Assembly: GCA_014655195.1 (NCBI GenBank)
Contig: BNBH01000009.1
Coordinates: 62,001-126,000, forward strand
Length of the DNA stretch: 64,000 bases
Reading direction: 5' to 3'
Source: Streptomyces cellulosae
GTDB taxonomy: Bacteria > Actinomycetota > Actinomycetes > Streptomycetales > Streptomycetaceae
A model generated the notes under the pieces. It made no database searches and was not told where the DNA came from. It worked only from the letters and a program-made list of their open reading frames with translations. Position numbers and translations under genes: made by a program. Shown here in pieces: positions 57,074-64,000 of this stretch (positions are counted from its first letter, which is position 1; each line of letters opens with the position of its first letter).

Positions 57074-57463
57074 GTGGACGAGGCCGCGCTGAGGGACGCG
57101 GAGCGGCGGCTCGGGCGGCGGCTGCCGGGGTCTTTGGCCGACGTGCTGCGGGAGAACGGCGGCGTCGTCGACGCGTACGGGACCGACGTCGTGTGGCCGC
57201 TCGAGCGCATCGTCGAGGAGAACCTGTTGTTCTGGTCCGGGGAGGCGTTCGCCGGGCTCCGCATGCCCTTCGACCCGCTGCTGTTCTTCGGGGACAACGG
57301 CGGGGGCGACCAGTTCGCCCTCGTCGTACGGCCCGAACGGAACGACGTCTTCGTGTGGGAGCACGAGACGGACAGCCGGGTGTGGGTCGCCGGGACGATC
57401 GACGAGTACCTTCGGCGCGCCCTCGCCGAGGACGGGGACGCCGGCGGGGACTGGTGGCGGTAG
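57074..57463 (+). CDS. SMI1/KNR4 (SUKH) family protein, short form
   Basis: 129 residues. Full SUKH unit without the N-terminal module of its neighbour: LRDAERRLGRRLPGSLADVL, ENGGVVDAYGTDVVWPLERI, LLFFGDNGGGDQFALVV and the ending TIDEYLRRALAEDG. GTG start at 57074, six bases after the VOC gene. Probable immunity-type or regulatory protein; the partner is unknown. Confidence 0.85.
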   Translation: MDEAALRDAERRLGRRLPGSLADVLRENGGVVDAYGTDVVWPLERIVEENLLFWSGEAFAGLRMPFDPLLFFGDNGGGDQFALVVRPERNDVFVWEHETDSRVWVAGTIDEYLRRALAEDGDAGGDWWR

Positions 57464-57596
57464 GCGGCGCGCGGTAGTCGCTCCTCGTACGGGTTGCTTT
57501 CCGTGACCTTGGGGTCGTTTTGGCAGATGAACGGGTGGACACAGGGTCCGATCAGACGTCAAGGCGACTGACTGTGCACGAAGATGGGGACGGGCG

Positions 57597-57836
57597 ATGA
57601 CCGACAAGTGGGTGCGGAGCGTGCTGCGCTGCGTGATCGGCATGATGGGGGTGGCCGCCATGCTGATGCTCTGCGGCAGCCTGGCGGGTACCGCGTACGC
57701 CGACGAGACGACCAGCGGGTCGAAGAACGGGCCCCGGGTGGGGCTGGTGAACGCCGACCTCGGGCAGGTCGACGACCCGGCCGAGGACGTGCTGGAGCAC
57801 GTTCTGCTGTTCAGCGACGGGCAGTTGTGGAACTGA
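57597..57836 (+). CDS. Small secreted protein of unknown function
   Basis: 79 residues with a clear signal peptide (CVIGMMGVAAMLMLCGSLAG, cleavage after AYA near residue 35) leaving a mature peptide of about 44 residues that is acidic at its end (VDDPAEDVLEHVLLFSDG). GGGACGGGCG precedes the ATG. Its last 26 bases overlap the 3' end of the dapA-type gene on the other strand. Similar small exported proteins are recalled from Streptomyces, but no role is known. Confidence 0.78.
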   Translation: MTDKWVRSVLRCVIGMMGVAAMLMLCGSLAGTAYADETTSGSKNGPRVGLVNADLGQVDDPAEDVLEHVLLFSDGQLWN

Positions 57837-58725
57837 CGTCCGTCAGCACCTCGTAGGTCTCCCGCAGGGCGGCCGTCGTGCGCGGGTCCGCCGGGCGTAG
57901 GGGCGGGCGGACCGGGCCCGAGGGGAGGCCAAGGGCGGGGAGCAGAGCCTTGGCCGTGACCGTGCCGGGCAGGCCGCCCGCCATCATCGCCTCGATCAGC
58001 GGCGTCAGCCGGTGCTGGAGGCGCACAGCCTCCGCCGTGTCGCCCGTGTCGAAGGCGTCGAGGACCGAACGCACCGCGGACGGGGCCACGTTGGCCACCG
58101 TGCTGACACACCCCGCGCCGCCCACCGCGTACAGCGCCAGATTGTGCTCGTCGCAGCCCGCGTAGTACGCCAGGTCCGTGCGGGCCATCACCTTCTGCGC
58201 CGCCAAGAAGTCGTTGCCGCAGTCCTTCACCGCCACGATGCGCGGATGCTCGGCCAGGCGGAGCAGCGTGTCCGGCTCGACGCGGACCCCGGTGCGGGCC
58301 GGGATGTCGTAGAGGACCACGGGGAGGCCCGTCGCGTCGGCGGTCTCACGGAAGTACGCCTCGACCGCGTCCTGCGGCGGGCGGCTGTAGTACGGGGCGA
58401 CCAGCAGCAGGGCGTCGGCGCCCGCCTCCTCGGCCTCGCGTGCCAGGGCGGCGGTGTGGGCGGTGTCGGGGGTGCCGACGCCGGCGACCAGCGTGGCCCG
58501 GGTGCCCACGGCCTCCCGTACGGCCGTGACCAGTGACCGCTTCTCCGCGTCCGTCGTCGTCGGGGACTCCCCGGTCGTGCCGGACAGCACCAGGCCGTCG
58601 CAGCCCTGGCCGACCAGATGGTCGGCGAGGCGCTGAGCGCCGTCCAGGTCCAGCGCGCCCGAGGCGGTGAAGGGGGTGATCATCGCGCACAGCGTGCGGC
58701 CGAGGGAGGGAGGGGTGCTCGTCAT
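57811..58725 (-). CDS. dapA: Dihydrodipicolinate synthase-family protein (DapA paralogue)
   Basis: 304 residues, class I aldolase barrel. SGTTGESPTT pocket, catalytic Tyr in VLYDIPARTGV and Schiff-base Lys in VAVKDCGND all match 4-hydroxy-tetrahydrodipicolinate synthase, the first committed enzyme of lysine/diaminopimelate synthesis. The ATG at 58725 has no clear ribosome site. Streptomyces usually carry more than one dapA; the copy beside dapX-like operons elsewhere may be the main one, so this could be a secondary enzyme or a related aldolase. It converges with and overlaps the small secreted gene by 26 bases. Confidence 0.9.
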   Translation of the reverse strand: MTSTPPSLGRTLCAMITPFTASGALDLDGAQRLADHLVGQGCDGLVLSGTTGESPTTTDAEKRSLVTAVREAVGTRATLVAGVGTPDTAHTAALAREAEEAGADALLLVAPYYSRPPQDAVEAYFRETADATGLPVVLYDIPARTGVRVEPDTLLRLAEHPRIVAVKDCGNDFLAAQKVMARTDLAYYAGCDEHNLALYAVGGAGCVSTVANVAPSAVRSVLDAFDTGDTAEAVRLQHRLTPLIEAMMAGGLPGTVTAKALLPALGLPSGPVRPPLRPADPRTTAALRETYEVLTDVSSTTARR

Positions 58726-58855
58726 GGGAGTAGTGTCGGTCCGACGACCATGAAGGTCCACTTACATTTCTTCATTGATATGCGTAAGCATTGCTTTATG
58801 GATAGTGCGGAGCGCGCGGGGGTACTCGGGTGACCCCACCGAGAGGAGGCGCACC
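58726..58855. promoter_or_regulatory. AT-rich divergent promoter region
   Basis: The stretch 58750-58805 is far more AT-rich than the rest of the window (TTACATTTCTTCATTGATAT, then GCATTGCTTTATGG). It is flanked by the divergent dapA-type and holin-like genes. Likely promoter DNA for both, possibly bound by a nucleoid or stress regulator. No specific box recognised. Confidence 0.5.
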
Positions 58856-59272
58856 GTGGCCGGAACCATCCAACAACGGCCCGTCCGCGACGAGCACAGC
58901 GTCGGCGAGCTCGTCGGCCAGGCCACCGAACAGATCTCGCGACTCGCACGGCAGGAAGTGGCGCTCGCCAAGGAGGAACTGGCGGAGAAGGGGCGCCGGG
59001 CCGGAGTCGGCGGAGGGATGCTGGGAGCGGCGGGAGCGTTCGGTTACGCGGGGCTGCTCGCGCTGGCCGCCACGGGAATCGCCGCACTCGACCTGGTGCT
59101 GCCGCTGTGGGCGGCGGCACTCGTCATCACGGGCGTGCTGTTCCTGATCGCCGGCGTGCTCGCGCTCGCCGGACGCGGACAGCTGCGCCGGGCCACGCCG
59201 CCCAAGCCGGAGCGGACGCTGGGCAGCGTGAAGGCCGACGTCGAGGAGATCAAGGGAAGGGCACACCGATGA
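58856..59272 (+). CDS. Phage-holin-superfamily-III-like membrane protein (DUF1469 type)
   Basis: 138 residues. Amphipathic N-terminal segment (SVGELVGQATEQISRLARQE VALAKEEL, spaced here for length), then two helices (MLGAAGAFGYAGLLALAATG and LPLWAAALVITGVLFLIAGV). These proteins are named after holins but are widespread non-phage envelope proteins in actinobacteria. GTG start at 58856 with GAGAGGAGG upstream. It overlaps the next gene by ATGA; the pairing with a DUF3618 protein is standard. Confidence 0.88.
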   Translation: MAGTIQQRPVRDEHSVGELVGQATEQISRLARQEVALAKEELAEKGRRAGVGGGMLGAAGAFGYAGLLALAATGIAALDLVLPLWAAALVITGVLFLIAGVLALAGRGQLRRATPPKPERTLGSVKADVEEIKGRAHR

Positions 59273-59628
59273 CGCACGACGTGAGGGGCTCGGCGTCCTC
59301 GTCGGGAGCCCACGTGGACGCCGGCAGCGAGAAGGCGCGCGGGGCCAAGGGCCCGGACGAGCTGCGCCGGGAGATCGAGCGCACCCGGCACGAACTCGGC
59401 GACACCGTCGAGGAACTGGCCGGGAAGATGGACGTCAAGGCACGCGCCAGGGCGCGCGCCGACGAGCTGAAGGACCGGGCCGGCGCGATGAGCGTGCAGA
59501 TGCGCAGCAGCGCCGCGCACGCAGGTGAGGTCGGCAAGCAGCACCGCACGCAGCTGATGGCCGCCGCGGGCGCGCTGGTGATGCTGGCCGTGGGCGCGGT
59601 GGTGATGGTGCAGCGCCGCCACCACTGA
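59269..59628 (+). CDS. DUF3618 family protein
   Basis: 119 residues. The conserved core PDELRREIERTRHELGDTVE ELAGKMDVKARAR defines DUF3618; a C-terminal helix (LMAAAGALVMLAVGAVVMVQ) anchors it in the membrane. The function is unknown; co-occurrence with the holin-like protein suggests an envelope or cell-division-associated complex. It starts in the previous stop codon. Confidence 0.88.
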   Translation: MTHDVRGSASSSGAHVDAGSEKARGAKGPDELRREIERTRHELGDTVEELAGKMDVKARARARADELKDRAGAMSVQMRSSAAHAGEVGKQHRTQLMAAAGALVMLAVGAVVMVQRRHH

Positions 59629-59652
59629 GCGGGCGCACCACGAAACGGCTGA

Positions 59653-59680
59653 GGACGGGAGCGGACATCCGCTCCCGTCC
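59653..59680. terminator. Bidirectional hairpin between DUF3618 and nuclease genes
   Basis: GGACGGGAGCGG (59653-59664) and CCGCTCCCGTCC (59669-59680) with an ACAT loop, between two converging stops. Confidence 0.8.
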
Positions 59681-59698
59681 CCATCTCCTACACGGCCG

Positions 59699-61528
59699 TC
59701 ATGGCTTGAAACGCAGCACCTGCGGGTCGTGGTCGCTGATCTGGTCGTGGAACTCCGCGTTGACGTGCACGCTGTCGTAGCTGAACGAGCACTGGCGGCG
59801 GATCGACGGGCTGATCAGGATCTGGTCCAGCGCCTGGCTGTTGCCCTGGTACACGTACGAGTAACGCTCCGACGCGGGCAGCGACTTGACCGCCGACCAG
59901 AGCACGCCGTCGCCCTCCATGATCCGGGTGGTGCGGGAGAACTCGAAGTCGTTGATGTCGCCGAGCGCCACCACCGCCGCGTTCTTCTGCGCCTTGAGGA
60001 TCTTCGCCGTGAAGTCGTGGACCTCCTGCGCCTGGAGGTGGCGCTGCGTCTCCGAGCTGCGCACCGGCGGCTGGTACTGCGAGGTCAGGCCCTGGTCGCC
60101 GCCCTTGGACGAGAAGTGGTTGGCGATCACGATGACCGTGCGGCCGCGGAAGACGAACTCGCCGGCCAGCGGCTTGCGGCTGTTCTCGAACGCCGCCGAG
60201 TCCGGGGCGATCCGGCCGGGCGACAGGGTCAGGGCGGCCTTGCCGCGCACCTTGACCACGTCGGTCGCCGTGGTGGCGTCGCCGCCGGGCCGGTCGGTGA
60301 AGGACACCCGCTCCGGGTTGAACAGGAACGCCTGGCGGATGTTGCCGCCCGGCTCGCCGCCGTCCTTCTTGTCGGCCGGGTCGACCGCGCGCCAGTCGTA
60401 GCGCGGGCCGCCGGCCGCCTCGATGGCGTCGATCAGCTTCGCCAGTGTGACGTCGGCGGCGACCGTGCCGTCGTCCGTGGCGCCGTTGTTGTCCTGGATC
60501 TCCTCCAGCGACACGATGTCGGGCGAGGACAGGCTGTGCACGATCGCCTCGGCGTGCGCGGCGAACGTGTCGTCCGACGGGTCGAGGTTCTCCACGTTGT
60601 ACGTGGCTATCGTCAGCTCGGAGCGGTGCTGCGCGCGGGTCGTCTCGCGCTTCGTGCCGCCCGCCTCCAGCGTGCCGAGCTCGCTCGCGACCAGGGTGTA
60701 GCCGCCGTACTGGTTGTAGTCCAGCGGGCCCGTGGTGGCGCCCGCGAGGACGTCGCCGACGTTCGCGTCGGGGAAGTCGGCCGCCTTGCCCAGCGACTGG
60801 ATCTGGATCCGGCCGGTGTTCTGGGAGTCGTACGAGCCGTACACCGTGCCGCCGCGCCTGTTCCGGTTCTCGTGCGGCTTCACGGTGACCCACAGCTCCG
60901 TGTACGGGTCGGTCGCGCCGACCACACGGGCGTCGGCCACCCGGACGTTCATGCCCTCCAGCGACTCGTACAGGTCGAGGGCGTACGTGCTGGGCCGCAG
61001 CGTGAGGGCGTTGACCGAGCCGCCGGCGGCCTGGTCGCCCTGCGGCGCGTAGGCGGCCGGGACCGTGCGCGCGTCGAGGACCGCCGGGGCCGGGACCGGG
61101 TTGCCGCGCGAGACGACCGTGACGGTGGGCCGGGTGATCTCGGTGACCGACTGGTTGCCGGAGGAGGTCCCGCCGGGCACGTACTCCGAGACCGTGCCGG
61201 ACACGGAGACCTCGTCGCCCACCGCGACACCCTGCGGGGTGGAGCTGGTGAAGACGAACACGCCCTCACTGGAGGCCGGGTCGGCGTCGGGGGCGGGGTC
61301 CTGGATCCAGAAGCCGCGGGACGAGCCGTAGGTACGGATGCCGGTGACGATGCCGGTCACGTCGGTGACCTGCTTCCCGGCGAACGGCGACAGGCGTGTG
61401 TCGCCCTGGATGTCGTGGATGCGCACGGACGCGGCGTGCGCGGGTGTCGTGAGGACGACGGTGGACGCCGCGGAACACACGGCGGCGACGGTGAGCGCGG
61501 CGAGGCGCGCGGTCGGTCTGCTCGGCAA
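59699..61528 (-). CDS. Secreted endonuclease/exonuclease/phosphatase-family protein
   Basis: 609 residues. TTG start at 61528 with GGAGGG six bases upstream; the frame then gives a signal peptide (RLAALTVAAVCSAASTVVLT, cleavage after AHA). An OB-like N-terminal domain (VTDVTGIVTGIRTYGSSRGF onward) is followed by an EEP nuclease domain: TIATYNVENLDPSDD, DIVSLEEIQDNNGATD, VIANHFSSKGGD, VALGDINDFE and SDHDPQVL. This is the layout of ExeM/NucH-type extracellular DNases. Probable role: digestion of external DNA for phosphate or nutrients. Monocistronic. Confidence 0.92.
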   Translation of the reverse strand: MPSRPTARLAALTVAAVCSAASTVVLTTPAHAASVRIHDIQGDTRLSPFAGKQVTDVTGIVTGIRTYGSSRGFWIQDPAPDADPASSEGVFVFTSSTPQGVAVGDEVSVSGTVSEYVPGGTSSGNQSVTEITRPTVTVVSRGNPVPAPAVLDARTVPAAYAPQGDQAAGGSVNALTLRPSTYALDLYESLEGMNVRVADARVVGATDPYTELWVTVKPHENRNRRGGTVYGSYDSQNTGRIQIQSLGKAADFPDANVGDVLAGATTGPLDYNQYGGYTLVASELGTLEAGGTKRETTRAQHRSELTIATYNVENLDPSDDTFAAHAEAIVHSLSSPDIVSLEEIQDNNGATDDGTVAADVTLAKLIDAIEAAGGPRYDWRAVDPADKKDGGEPGGNIRQAFLFNPERVSFTDRPGGDATTATDVVKVRGKAALTLSPGRIAPDSAAFENSRKPLAGEFVFRGRTVIVIANHFSSKGGDQGLTSQYQPPVRSSETQRHLQAQEVHDFTAKILKAQKNAAVVALGDINDFEFSRTTRIMEGDGVLWSAVKSLPASERYSYVYQGNSQALDQILISPSIRRQCSFSYDSVHVNAEFHDQISDHDPQVLRFKP

Positions 61529-61737
61529 CGGATTCCCTCCGGGGACCGGAACGAGGGTGGGCGGGTGCGGTGCGGGACACACCCCGTCTACGCGCGTCAA
61601 TGTCCAGCCTGCCCAAGCCACTTGTCAAGGTTTCGGCCATGTACGCCGCACGACGCGGAGAGGAAGTGGGCGGCATGGGTGGAAATCCGTCTAGGCTGAG
61701 CGGGCGAGACGTACAGGCGCCCTAGGAGAAACAGCCG

Positions 61738-63174
61738 ATGTCAGACAGCTCCACCCTGCCGCCGGCGCGGTTGCGCCCCGAAGCGGAGCTGGCGCGCGAC
61801 GCCCTGTCCACTCCGGTGCTGTCCCGGGCCGCCCGGCTCGCCCGCTGGGCCGGCCCCGGAACCCGCGTGGACGCCGGCGGCGGACTGGTCGACGAACAGC
61901 TCCCGGACGCCGCCGCGGAGTTGGGCCTGAGCGGGGAGGACGCCGCGGCCGACGCCAGCGAGCCGTGGCGGGTCGCCGTGGACACCGGGCTCGTCGAGGT
62001 GGTCGACGAGGAGGAGGGCACCGTCCGCGCGGGCGACGAGCTGTCGCTGCTCACCGGAGGCTCCCCGCAGGACGTGCTGAGCGTGTGGCTGGGCGCCCTG
62101 GAGACCGTGCTGGGCGACGCGAGCGTGCCCGACCTGGGCGGCCTCGTCGACGCCATCGCCGGGGGCGAGGGGTCCGGCGAACTGGACCTCGACGCGCTCG
62201 ACTGGAACCCGGAGGCCGAGGCGGAGTTCCTCGACGGGGTCCTCGGCAACCTGTACCTGCTGACCGTCGGCGAGGACAAGGCCGGCGACGCGCCGGTGCC
62301 GCTGCCCGCGCTGGCCGCCTCCGTCATCGTGCCCGACGGCATGGCGGAGCCCAGCAACGACGTCCTGGAGCAGGTGTCCGACGCGATGATGCGTCTTGAC
62401 GACCAGTTCCGGATGCTGGAGCCGGTCGGGCTGGTGGAGTACCAGCCCGTCGACGAGGCGCTGATGGCCGACGCCGACGAGGAGCCCGCCGCGCCGGTCG
62501 ACGACACGGACATCGCCCGCTACGGGCTGGTACGGCTCACCCCCCTCGGGCTGTACGGGCTGCGCGCCCGGCTCCTGGAGGCGGGCTTCGAGGCGCCCGC
62601 GGTCGGCGACCTCGCGGACAAGGGCGCCGACGCGCTGCTCGACGGCACCGCCGCCTACCCGCCGGCCGCCGCCCACGCCGAGACCGAGCACTGGCTGGAG
62701 CGGCGCCGGCCGCTGGAGGCCGCGCGGGAGCTGCTGGCCGCCGCGCGCGGCTCCGACGAGGGCGCGCCGCTGCGGCGGCTGCGCTGCCAGCAGGCGCTGT
62801 CCCTCGTGGGCGGTGCCGCGGAGCCCGCGCTGCGGGAGGTGCTGGACGACGCCGAACTCGGCGGTCTGGCGCGGGTGTGGCTCGCCGAGAACGGGGCCTC
62901 CGACGTGCCGCCGCCGTCCGAGGCGATGATCTTCTGGCTCACCATCGACACGGTGGCCGCGCAGCTCGCCGCCGAGGGCGAGTCGGAGGAACTGCACGCC
63001 CTCGTCGAGGGCCTGGCCCGGCAGCACAGCGGCTTCTTCGACACGGCGTGGCGGGTGGAGCACCCGGCGACGGCGGACGTCCTGGAGGCGATGGGACGCC
63101 TCCACTCGGACAAGAAGGTCGCGAAGGAAGCGCGGAAGGCTGCGTTCAAGGCGCGGTCGCAGCAAGGGAACTGA
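61738..63174 (+). CDS. Conserved hypothetical protein, 478 residues
   Basis: Begins MSDSSTLPPARLRPEAELAR with AGGAGAA upstream of the ATG. No signal peptide or helices; acidic, with many Ala/Glu/Asp, probably alpha-helical and repeat-like (RRPLEAARELLAAARGSDEG, LREVLDDAELGGLARVWLAE). The last 25 residues are basic (KKVAKEARKAAFKARSQQ). I recall similar proteins widely in Streptomyces, with no assigned function. It stands alone between the nuclease and the MoaE-fusion gene. Confidence 0.85.
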   Translation: MSDSSTLPPARLRPEAELARDALSTPVLSRAARLARWAGPGTRVDAGGGLVDEQLPDAAAELGLSGEDAAADASEPWRVAVDTGLVEVVDEEEGTVRAGDELSLLTGGSPQDVLSVWLGALETVLGDASVPDLGGLVDAIAGGEGSGELDLDALDWNPEAEAEFLDGVLGNLYLLTVGEDKAGDAPVPLPALAASVIVPDGMAEPSNDVLEQVSDAMMRLDDQFRMLEPVGLVEYQPVDEALMADADEEPAAPVDDTDIARYGLVRLTPLGLYGLRARLLEAGFEAPAVGDLADKGADALLDGTAAYPPAAAHAETEHWLERRRPLEAARELLAAARGSDEGAPLRRLRCQQALSLVGGAAEPALREVLDDAELGGLARVWLAENGASDVPPPSEAMIFWLTIDTVAAQLAAEGESEELHALVEGLARQHSGFFDTAWRVEHPATADVLEAMGRLHSDKKVAKEARKAAFKARSQQGN

Positions 63175-63246
63175 CGAAGCGCCGGTGATCCGATCAACCG
63201 CCCGGGCGAGGGCCGCCCTCCTCCGGTGCCGTACGACGATCAGGCT

Positions 63247-64000
63247 TCACGGTCCGGTCCCGATCCACTCGGCGCCATCGGGGGAGAACTCCTTCTTCCA
63301 GATCGGGACTTCTTCCTTGAGCAGCTCGATACACGCGCGGGCGGCCTCGAACGCTTCGGCTCGGTGGGGGGCCGCCGCGGCGAGGACGACGGCGGGTTCC
63401 CCGATCTCGAGCCGGCCGGTTCGGTGTGCGACGGCGACGCGGACCCCGGGTGCGGTGGCCTCGCAGCGGCGGATGATGTCGGTCAGCACCTTCATCGCCA
63501 GACTCGGATACGCCTCGTACTCCAGACGCGTCACCGACTTGCCGTTGTTGTGGTCCCGCACGGTGCCGATGAAGACCACGGTGCCGCCTTGGCCCGGCCC
63601 CGTGACCGCGTTCAGCACCTCGTCCACGCTCAGGGGGCGGTCGGTCAGCCGGCAGTAACGATCCGTGCCTGACGTCACGTCACCTGAATGCGCGTCGGAC
63701 ACAACCCGTGCGCTGAGTGCAACGAGCCCGGCAGCCACCGTCGCCGCCGCCATCACCACGGCGAAGGCGGTGAGAGCGAGCGGCTGGGAGACGAGCTGGG
63801 TCGCTGCACCGAGGCCGACGACGGGCAGAGTGATTCCGAGGTAAGCGGCCAGGAACAGTCCGGACAACGCGTCTGCCCGGTTCTGCGAGGAGGCGCTGTC
63901 CGCCACGGCCTTGACCGCAGCGGCGAAGGCGAGTCCCGCGCCGGCACCACCGACGACCGCGCCGGCCAGGAACATGGTCAGGGCGCCGAACCATACCGCG
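63247..64000 (-). CDS. MFS transporter C-terminus fused in frame to MoaE (5' end off window)
   Basis: About 250 C-terminal residues are visible, open to the right edge. The first 100 or so are the end of a major facilitator: [40 protein letters not shown] and [20 protein letters not shown] correspond to helices 10-12. After a short linker ([15 protein letters not shown]) comes a complete MoaE domain: [51 protein letters not shown], and the active-site region [16 protein letters not shown] with the catalytic Lys residues. MoaE is the large subunit of molybdopterin synthase. No stop separates the halves. An internal GTG (63706 or 63685) could start a free MoaE, but neither has a good ribosome site. 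Confidence 0.82.
   Translation of the reverse strand, partial: AVWFGALTMFLAGAVVGGAGAGLAFAAAVKAVADSASSQNRADALSGLFLAAYLGITLPVVGLGAATQLVSQPLALTAFAVVMAAATVAAGLVALSARVVSDAHSGDVTSGTDRYCRLTDRPLSVDEVLNAVTGPGQGGTVVFIGTVRDHNNGKSVTRLEYEAYPSLAMKVLTDIIRRCEATAPGVRVAVAHRTGRLEIGEPAVVLAAAAPHRAEAFEAARACIELLKEEVPIWKKEFSPDGAEWIGTGP

Noticed and set aside
59107..59268. Upstream extension of the DUF3618 gene
   Set aside because: It reads the holin-like gene in another frame; the ATG at 59269 overlaps the previous stop as in the rest of the window.

Overview
The window is about 72% GC by eye. Coding regions have strong third-position GC bias, GTG and TTG starts are frequent, and many genes are coupled by ATGA or GTGA overlaps. 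Together with whiA, an rbpA-type gene and the opcA/zwf arrangement, this points to an actinobacterium, almost certainly a Streptomyces chromosome. Gene order matches the conserved core that runs from uvrA past dapD in S. coelicolor-like species (remembered synteny, not a search). Most of the window is vertically inherited housekeeping DNA, with a few accessory pockets.

Region 1 (1-12.3 kb): the 3' part of uvrA converges on a sugar kinase/LacI-regulator pair. A striking phased 12-bp repeat array (4561-4692) follows, then a Tat-type Rieske lipoprotein, a helix-turn-helix regulator and a small unrecognised gene with its own terminator. The coupled operon uvrC-rapZ-yvcK-whiA comes next (DNA repair, envelope/carbon-flux regulation, sporulation). 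Region 2 (12.3-21.4 kb): a large secreted M14 carboxypeptidase, then the glycolytic block gap-pgk-tpiA, secG, an RbpA-family gene and pgi, separated by strong hairpins. Region 3 (21.5-33.1 kb): a repeat-tailed membrane protein, a PadR-controlled ABC exporter, and a sugar-uptake cluster. That cluster has two solute-binding proteins, a GH13 glucosidase and two permeases, one of which carries an extracellular beta-sandwich-like insertion. No importer ATPase is present, so a shared MsiK-type ATPase is expected.

Region 4 (33.2-41.2 kb): an oxidative/non-oxidative pentose phosphate operon, tkt-tal-zwf-opcA-pgl, on the minus strand, divergent from ctaB (heme O synthase). Region 5 (41.2-46.3 kb): small conserved genes, an amidohydrolase-like protein, a nucleotidyltransferase, ctaA (heme A synthase) and a two-gene ABC exporter. 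Region 6 (46.5-53.1 kb): the complete SUF iron-sulfur assembly operon sufR-B-D-(Rieske ferredoxin)-C-S-U-T, with a CAAC-N6-GTTG SufR operator lying on the sufR start and a UUCG-loop terminator at the end. Region 7 (53.1-64 kb): an SMR efflux gene with its TetR regulator and a perfect operator-like palindrome; dapD; an accessory patch with an aldo/keto reductase remnant and two SMI1/KNR4 (SUKH) genes; a dapA paralogue; two small envelope proteins; a secreted nuclease; a conserved protein of unknown function; and, at the right edge, the 3' part of a gene that fuses an MFS transporter C-terminus to a complete MoaE (molybdopterin synthase) domain.

Most unusual elements: the MFS-MoaE fusion, the 12-bp repeat array upstream of the LacI gene, the MalF-type permease with an inserted surface domain, and several operator palindromes that can be read directly.
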